Assembly: GCA_016209725.1 (NCBI GenBank)
Contig: JACQVO010000278.1
Span: 1 to 5,732, forward strand
Source of the DNA: Candidatus Methylomirabilota bacterium
GTDB taxonomy: Bacteria; Methylomirabilota; Methylomirabilia; Methylomirabilales; 2-02-FULL-66-22
Reading direction: 5' to 3'
DNA: 5,732 nucleotides
The position numbers and the translations under genes are program-made. Shown piece by piece: positions 1-5,732 of this stretch. The notes below the pieces were generated by a model that saw only the letters and a program-made list of their open reading frames with translations, made no database searches and was not told the DNA's origin. Every line of letters starts with the position of its first letter. Within the stretch, counting starts at the first letter, position 1.

Positions 1-3000
1 GCGGTGGATGCCCTCTTCGACAACGGGCGCCGCGGCCGGGCGCTGAAGGGGCAGAACAACCGGCCGCTCAAGTCCCTCTAGGACTTGCTCAAGGGGAAGC
101 AGGGCCGCTTCCGCCAGCACCTCCTGGGCAAGCGGGTGGACTACTCGGGCCGCTCGGTCATCGTGGTGGGGCCGGAGCTGAAGTTCCACCAATGCGGCCT
201 GCCCAAGAAGATGGCCCTGGAGTTGTTCAAGCCCTTCATCTTCCGCAAGCTCCTGCGGGACAACGAGCACGTCGCCACCATCAAGAGTGCCAAGAAGCTG
301 GTGGAACGGGGACGGCCCGAGGTGTGGGACGCCCTGGAGCACGTGATCAAAGAGCACCCGGTGATGTTGAACCGGGCCCCCACGCTTCACCGGCTAGGGA
401 TCCAGGCCTTCGAGCCCATCCTGGTGGAGGGGGAGGCGATCAAGATCCACCCGCTGGTGTGCGCCGCCTTCAACGCCGACTTCGACGGTGACCAGATGGC
501 GGTCCACGTGCCGCTGTCCCCCGAGGCCCAACTGGAGGCGCGGCTGCTCATGTGGGCCCCCTACAACATCCTGTCACCGGCCAACGGCGCACCCGTGGCG
601 GCCCCCAGCCAGGACATCGTCCTCGGCTGCTACTACCTCACCCGGGAGAAGCCTGGGCAGAAGGGCGAGGGCATGACCTTCGCCGACATGGACGAGGTCC
701 GGGCCGCCTACGATGCCGACGAGGTGGGGCTCCTGGCCCGCATCCATCTGCGCTGGAACGGGGAGCGCCTCGAGACCACGGTGGGCCGCGTCCTCTTCAA
801 CGAGATCCTGCCGCGGGAGCTGCGGTTCATCAACCAGGAGATGAACAAGCGGGAGCTGACGCGCCTGGTCTCCCAATGCTACTACGTTCTGGGGAACAGC
901 GAGACGGTGAAACTGCTGGACGCCCTGAAGGACCTGGGCTTCCGCTACGCCACGCTCGCCGGCATCTCCATCGGGGTGGACGACCTGCACATCCCGGCCA
1001 ACAAGGGGGAGATCATCGGCGAGGCCTCCCGGGAAGTGGTCAAGGTCGAGAAGGAGTACCAGGACGGGCTGATCACCAAGGGCGAGCGTTACAACAAGAT
1101 CATCGACATCTGGACCCACGTGACTGAGCGCATAGCCGACGAGATGTTCAAGGAGATCGAGCGGCAGGAACAGGGCGAGTTTAACCCGGTCTTCATGATG
1201 GCCGACTCCGGAGCGCGTGGCAGCCGCCAGCAGATCCGGCAGCTCGCCGGGATGCGGGGCCTGATGGCCAAGCCTTCGGGGGAGATCATCGAGACCCCCA
1301 TCACTGCCAACTTCCGCGAGGGGCTGACCGTCCTCCAGTACTTCATCTCGACCCACGGAGCCCGGAAGGGGCTGGCGGACACGGCGCTCAAGACCGCCGA
1401 CTCGGGGTATCTCACCCGGCGGCTGGTGGACGTCGCCCAAGATATGATCGTGACCGAAATGGATTGCGGCACCCCCAACGGGATTTGGGTCACCCCCCTG
1501 ATCGAGGGCGGGGAGATCATCCAGCCGCTCCGGGACCGCATCCTGGGCCGGGTCCCCCTGGAGGACGTGGTGGACCCGTTTTCCGGTGAGGTCCTGGCGC
1601 AAACCAACGCGGAGATCGTCGAACTTCTGGCGAGGAAGATTGAGGATGCGGGGATCGATCGGGTTCACATCCGATCCGTTCTCACCTGCGAGGCCCGGCG
1701 CGGCACCTGCATCAAGTGCTACGGCCGCAACCTGGCCACGGGCCGCCTGGTGGAGCTCGGGGAGGCAGTGGGCGTCCTGGCGGCTCAGTCCATCGGCGAG
1801 CCGGGGACGCAGCTCACCATGCGGACCTTCCACATCGGGGGGACCGCCACGCGGGGCACGGAGCAGACCCAACTGGAGAGCAAGCTGTCCGGCACCGTCC
1901 GGTTGCAGAATCTGAAGACGGTCAAGACGGCCAGCGGGGATCTGGTCGTGATGAACCGCAACGGCACCATCGCCATCGTGGACGAGAAGGGCCGGACGAA
2001 AGATGCGTACCAGCCGGTGTACGGTGCCCGCCTCAAGGTGCAGGACGGCCAGGCGGTCCTCTCGGGGCAGGTCCTGGTGGAGTGGGATCCCTTCACCACC
2101 TCGATTCTGACGGAGCACTCCGGGACGGCGCACTTCCGGGACATCATCGACGGGGTCACCATGAAGGAGGAGGTGGACGAGGTCACCGGCCTGTCCCAGA
2201 AGGTCATCGTCGAGCCCGGGACGAAGGAGGAACTCCAGCCGCGGATCTCCATCAAAGATGCCGGTGGGGCCACGGTGTTCAAGTCCCAGATCCCGGTGGG
2301 TGCCCACCTGATCGTGGCCGACGGCCAGAGCGTGGCGGGCGGGGACGCCATCGCCAAGATCCCCCGGGAGACGACCAAGACCAAGGATATCACCGGTGGC
2401 CTCCCCCGCGTGGCGGAGCTGTTCGAGGCGCGGAAGCCCAAGGATCCTGCCGTCATCTCGGAGATCGATGGTCGGGTGGAGTTTGCGGGCATCGCCAAGG
2501 GCATGCGCAAGATCCTGATCCGCAGCGAGAGCGGGGAGCCGAAGGAGTACGTCGCGGGGAAAGAGGTGAAAGACTACAAAGAGTACAATATTCACCGAGG
2601 GAAACACTTAACCGTGCTGGAGGGCGATGAGGTGAAGGCGGGCGATGCCCTGATGGACGGGCCGATCGACCCCCACGACATCCTGCACGTCAAGGGAGTG
2701 GAGGCCCTCCAGAAGTACCTGGTCAACGAGGTGCAGGAGGTCTACCGCCTGCAGGGCGTGAATATCAACGACAAGCACATCGAGGTGATCGTTCGCCAGA
2801 TGCTGCGGCGAGTGCGGGTCGAGACCGTCGGAAACACCAACCTCCTGGTGGGGGAGCACGTGGACAAAGCCCACTTCGAGGAGGAGAACCGGCGGGTCCG
2901 CGCGGCCGGCGGCGAGCCGGCCACGGCCGAGCCCATGCTCCTCGGGATCACCAAGGCCTCCCTCAGCACCGACAGCTTCGTCTCGGCCGCCTCGTTCCAG

Positions 3001-3240
3001 GAGACGACCAAGGTCCTCACCGAGGCCAGCATCAACGGCTTCCGGGACGAGTTGCGGGGCCTGAAGGAGAACGTGATCATGGGTCGCCTGATTCCGGCGG
3101 GTACAGGACTGCGGTGGTACCGGGAGACCCGCATCGCCACCCCGGAGGTGCCGCTGCCGCGGCCCGAGGAGGGGGAGGCGGCAGCCCACCAGGAGGCGGC
3201 GGCCGAGATCCTGCAGGCCATGGATGTGACCCTCTCGTAA
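1..3240 (+). CDS. rpoC: DNA-directed RNA polymerase subunit beta' (5'-partial, in-frame TAG at 79-81)
   Basis: This is the catalytic beta' subunit of RNA polymerase. By unaided alignment, window codon 1 matches about E. coli residue 301-302, so the N-terminal clamp and first zinc finger lie upstream. Frame 1 encodes, in order: the switch/lid region (GKRVDYSGRSVI, 127-162); the Mg-binding catalytic loop NADFDGDQM at 472-498 with all three Asp; the F-loop (about 1195-1275); the bridge helix (about 1333-1440); four zinc-site Cys codons at 1465, 1687, 1708 and 1717; and the trigger loop TMRTFHIGG with Met at 1819 and His at 1831. An SI3-type insertion follows (about 1855-2380), then the conserved C-terminal LGITKASLSTDSF region (from about 2938) and a short Ala/Glu-rich tail. 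The gene ends TAA, with an in-frame TGA directly after it. The one defect is TAG at codon 27, between conserved KSL and DLLKGKQGRFRQ. An internal TTG at 85 has no suitable ribosome binding site and is not a credible start. Identity is certain; whether the stop is real is not. Confidence 0.97.
79..81 (+). other. In-frame amber codon inside rpoC
   Basis: TAG lies in the rpoC frame. The 26 codons before it and the codons after it are both typical conserved beta' sequence with no shift or gap. Homologues I recall carry Ser, Ala or Thr here (KSLSDMLKGKQ or KSLADMIKGKQ types). A single C-to-A change from the Ser codon TCG would give TAG. A nonsense mutation, a base-calling or assembly error, or a strain variant in a mixed sample all fit. 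Programmed readthrough is possible, but nothing nearby supports it. Confidence 0.9.
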
Positions 3241-3264
3241 TGATTTGAAGCGGCCAGAATGCCC

Positions 3265-3293
3265 TTGACAACTTGGGACGGAGCGCGTACACT
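3265..3293 (+). promoter_or_regulatory. Sigma-70-type promoter of the str operon (upstream of rpsL)
   Basis: A perfect -35 hexamer TTGACA (3265-3270) and a 4-of-6 match -10 hexamer TACACT (3288-3293) are separated by exactly 17 bases. They sit 25 bases after the rpoC stop codon and 34 bases before the rpsL ATG. The expected transcription start is near 3300, giving a leader of roughly 28 bases. Position, spacing and the GC-rich background make chance unlikely. I see no terminator hairpin between rpoC and this promoter, so readthrough from rpoBC may add to str operon transcription. Confidence 0.75.
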
Positions 3294-3310
3294 TCCCCGG
3301 TTTTGCTGAC

Positions 3311-3320
3311 GGAAACGGAA
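3311..3320 (+). promoter_or_regulatory. Weak ribosome binding site of rpsL
   Basis: The leader reads GGAAACGGAA and ends 7 bases before the ATG. It offers only GGA/GGAA as Shine-Dalgarno pairing, which is weaker than the sites of rpsG and fusA. The leader is A-rich and probably unstructured, which may compensate. The start itself is fixed by the conserved S12 N-terminus MPTITQLVRRGR. Confidence 0.5.
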
Positions 3321-3327
3321 AACTCGC

Positions 3328-3705
3328 ATGCCGACTATCACGCAACTCGTCCGCCGCGGGCGACGCCAGATTCACAAGAAGGAGAAGGCCCCGGCACTGC
3401 AGGCCTGCCCCCAGAAGCGGGGGGTCTGCGTCCGCGTCTATACCACCACGCCGAAGAAACCAAACTCGGCCCTGCGGAAGGTGGCCCGTGTTCGACTGAC
3501 CAACGGGATCGAGGTGACCACCTACATCCCCGGCGTCGGGCATAACCTGCAGGAGCACTCCATCGTCCTCATCCGCGGGGGCCGCGTGAAGGATCTGCCC
3601 GGAGTCCGTTATCATGTGATCCGGGGTGCACTGGACACCGCAGGGGTGGCCGACCGGCGCCAGGGCCGGTCCCTATACGGAGCGAAGCGTCCCAAGGCCA
3701 GCTAA
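3328..3705 (+). CDS. rpsL: 30S ribosomal protein S12
   Basis: S12 sits at the decoding centre of the small ribosomal subunit, contacts 16S rRNA and helps control tRNA selection accuracy. The 125-residue product is full length for the short bacterial form and begins with the canonical MPTITQLVRRGR. The streptomycin-determining loops are intact and of the sensitive type: Lys43 in TTTPKKPNSA and Lys88 in GGRVKDLPGVRYH. Asp89 is the residue methylthiolated in many bacteria, and Pro91 is also conserved. The basic C-terminus reads RSLYGAKRPKAS. The gene opens the str operon behind its own promoter and ends TAA only three bases before a strong hairpin. The L7Ae-family gene found at this position in many Firmicutes is absent. 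Nothing looks truncated or foreign. Confidence 0.98.
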   Translation: MPTITQLVRRGRRQIHKKEKAPALQACPQKRGVCVRVYTTTPKKPNSALRKVARVRLTNGIEVTTYIPGVGHNLQEHSIVLIRGGRVKDLPGVRYHVIRGALDTAGVADRRQGRSLYGAKRPKAS

Positions 3706-3708
3706 GGG

Positions 3709-3763
3709 AACCGGCACTGGAGACCCCCCGACGAGGGCCGGGGTCTTCAGTGCCGGTTTTCTT
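3709..3763 (+). terminator. Intrinsic terminator or attenuator hairpin between rpsL and rpsG
   Basis: Bases 3709-3727 pair with 3740-3758 to form a 19-bp stem with a single G-U pair (3720/3747) and a 12-base loop (3728-3739). The stem base leads directly into a T-rich tract (TTTTCTTCT). This is the classical form of a Rho-independent terminator. It begins three bases after the rpsL stop codon. Because rpsG and fusA lie downstream with no clear promoter of their own, partial termination (attenuation) is more likely than a full stop. A ribosome terminating on rpsL would cover part of the left arm, so translation could modulate folding; that is inference. Confidence 0.8.
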
Positions 3764-3827
3764 CTCTGTCGGGCCCCCTGGCGGGTCGCCCGGCCTGGCG
3801 GGCCGCCGTGGATCCGGGGAGCACACG
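3764..3827 (+). promoter_or_regulatory. GC-rich leader of rpsG with Shine-Dalgarno site
   Basis: This stretch separates the terminator-like hairpin from rpsG. It holds a 9-base direct repeat CCTGGCGGG (3777-3785 and 3794-3802) and a 5-bp hairpin GCCCG/CGGGC (3788-3792 with 3799-3803). It ends in a good Shine-Dalgarno site, GGGGAG (3816-3821), six bases before the ATG. No -35/-10 pair is recognisable. In E. coli the rpsL-rpsG intercistronic RNA is the S7 feedback target. This gap could have the same role, but I cannot match the E. coli structure by eye. Confidence 0.5.
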
Positions 3828-4298
3828 ATGCCGCGACGGAAGGTTGCCGAGAAGCGGGATGTCCTGCCGGATCCCGTGTACGGTCACAAGCTGGTGACCA
3901 AGTTCGTGAACTCGATGATGGGGCAGGGGAAGCGCAGCACCGCCGAGCGGATCTTCTACGGGGCCATGCATCTCATCGAGGATCGGACCAAGATGGATGG
4001 CCAGAAGCTCTTCAAACAGGCGGTGGACAACGTCAAGCCGGTGCTGGAGGTCAAGTCGCGCCGTGTGGGCGGCGCCACCTACCAGGTCCCGGTGGAGGTG
4101 CGGGCGGAGCGCCGGACCTCCCTGGCCCTGCGCTGGATCATCGGCTTCGCACGCAAGCGGGCCGAGAAGACCATGCAGGAGCGGCTGGCGGCGGAGGTCA
4201 TCGAGGCGGCCAACAACCGGGGTGCCTCGGTGAAGAAGCGGGAAGACACCCACAAGATGGCCGAGGCCAATAAAGCCTTCGCGCACTACCGCTGGTAG
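3828..4298 (+). CDS. rpsG: 30S ribosomal protein S7
   Basis: S7 is a primary 16S rRNA-binding protein that nucleates assembly of the 30S head and lies near the E and P sites. In enterobacteria it is also the translational repressor of the str operon. The ATG at 3828 gives 156 residues, the usual bacterial length. It starts MPRRKVAEKRDVLPDPVYG and ends in the conserved MAEANKAFAHYRW. Conserved internal stretches include KFVNSMMGQGKRSTAE, GGATYQVPVEVR and ALRWIIGFARKR. An in-frame ATG at 3750 is rejected: it lies inside the terminator hairpin, has no homology upstream of MPRRK, and the true start has a GGGGAG site. The stop is TAG, which shows amber acting as a normal terminator here. A perfect inverted repeat spans this stop. 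Confidence 0.98.
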   Translation: MPRRKVAEKRDVLPDPVYGHKLVTKFVNSMMGQGKRSTAERIFYGAMHLIEDRTKMDGQKLFKQAVDNVKPVLEVKSRRVGGATYQVPVEVRAERRTSLALRWIIGFARKRAEKTMQERLAAEVIEAANNRGASVKKREDTHKMAEANKAFAHYRW

Positions 4299-4303
4299 TG
4301 CGC
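4281..4303 (+). repeat. Perfect 10-bp inverted repeat over the rpsG stop codon
   Basis: GCGCACTACC (4281-4290) and GGTAGTGCGC (4294-4303) are exact reverse complements around the loop GCT. The stem includes the codons for the conserved Ala-His-Tyr-Arg-Trp end and the TAG stop. Part of the symmetry follows from the conserved protein sequence, but the last five bases (4299-4303) are non-coding and still pair. No T-run follows, so it is not a standard intrinsic terminator. It may act in mRNA processing, stability or coupling, or be chance. Confidence 0.7.
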
Positions 4304-4338
4304 AGGGCCTTCGCGTCTTATCGTTGGTAGTCAGGCTG

Positions 4339-4360
4339 GCCTCGCCGGCGACGGCGAGGC
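4339..4360 (+). promoter_or_regulatory. Hairpin just upstream of the fusA ribosome binding site
   Basis: GCCTCGCC (4339-4346) pairs perfectly with GGCGAGGC (4353-4360) around the loop GGCGAC, ending four bases before the Shine-Dalgarno sequence. No T-tract follows, which argues against termination. It lies in the 77-base rpsG-fusA gap, where I see no promoter. It may tune initiation of fusA or translational coupling with rpsG. The structure is certain as sequence; its function is inferred. Confidence 0.6.
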
Positions 4361-4363
4361 GAC

Positions 4364-4368
4364 GAGGA
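4364..4368 (+). promoter_or_regulatory. Shine-Dalgarno site that sets the fusA GTG start
   Basis: GAGGA lies seven bases upstream of GTG at 4376. An in-frame TAG at 4328-4330 closes the frame upstream, and no other start codon lies between that stop and 4376, so this site and GTG define the start. Confidence 0.75.
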
Positions 4369-4375
4369 TCGTACC

Positions 4376-5732
<1,357 letters not shown>

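Noticed and set aside
574..2607. A 677-codon open frame on the - strand opposite rpoC.
   Set aside because: It is a shadow produced by GC-rich third positions of rpoC. The product is rich in Leu, Asp, Gly, Arg and His with no recognisable domain, and the + strand is unquestionably coding.
2560..2620. A locally AT-richer patch with a GAGGTGAAAG run resembling a ribosome binding site.
   Set aside because: It encodes the conserved rpoC segment KEVKDYKEYNIHRGKHL, and no plausible new reading frame starts after it.
1716..2630. A 304-codon + strand frame overlapping rpoC.
   Set aside because: It is an out-of-frame shadow dominated by Gly, Arg, Pro and Asp, while rpoC is conserved throughout this region.
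85..3240. Open frame from TTG at 85 read as a complete rpoC or as a separate C-terminal beta' subunit.
   Set aside because: The conserved beta' frame continues upstream of the TAG to base 1 without a gap. TTG 85 encodes a normal conserved Leu/Met position, and no properly spaced ribosome binding site precedes it. Known split rpoC genes (cyanobacteria) divide much further downstream, after the catalytic loop.
2608..3615. A 335-codon - strand frame across the rpoC end, promoter and rpsL.
   Set aside because: It overlaps two well-identified + strand genes and the str promoter, and shows no recognisable motif.
3750..3827. Upstream ATG at 3750 as an N-terminally extended rpsG start.
   Set aside because: It would add 26 Gly/Pro-rich residues not found in S7. 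It lies within the hairpin arm and lacks a ribosome binding site, whereas ATG 3828 has GGGGAG and gives the canonical 156 residues.

Overview
This window is a GC-rich piece of a bacterial chromosome that crosses the junction between the RNA polymerase (rpoBC) operon and the str operon. All genes lie on the + strand, in the order rpoC (5' end missing), rpsL, rpsG, fusA (3' end missing). No mobile element, CRISPR array, tRNA, rRNA or accessory gene is visible. The strong preference for G or C at third codon positions creates long false open frames on both strands. The beta' subunit carries the SI3-type insertion in its trigger loop, as proteobacteria and related Gram-negative lineages do. I would guess a GC-rich proteobacterium-like or Rokubacteria/NC10-like environmental bacterium. 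That placement is inference from general protein character only.

Layout: bases 1-3240 encode about the last three quarters of RpoC, the catalytic beta' subunit. The frame is continuous and conserved, but an in-frame TAG interrupts it at 79-81. A short gap (3241-3327) holds a near-consensus sigma-70 promoter, then rpsL (ribosomal protein S12, 3328-3705). The 122-base rpsL-rpsG gap begins with a very strong hairpin followed by a T-rich run, which looks like an intrinsic terminator or attenuator. rpsG (ribosomal protein S7) runs 3828-4298, and a perfect 10-bp inverted repeat covers its stop codon. A 77-base gap with a second hairpin next to the ribosome binding site leads to fusA (EF-G, GTG start at 4376), which is open to the window end.

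Together these genes serve transcription (beta') and translation (decoding-centre protein S12, 30S head protein S7, translocase EF-G). In most bacteria tuf and the S10 ribosomal protein operon follow. I do not see an undescribed system. The points that deserve a second look are the amber codon in a universally essential gene and the unusual density of RNA hairpins at the intercistronic junctions of the str operon.
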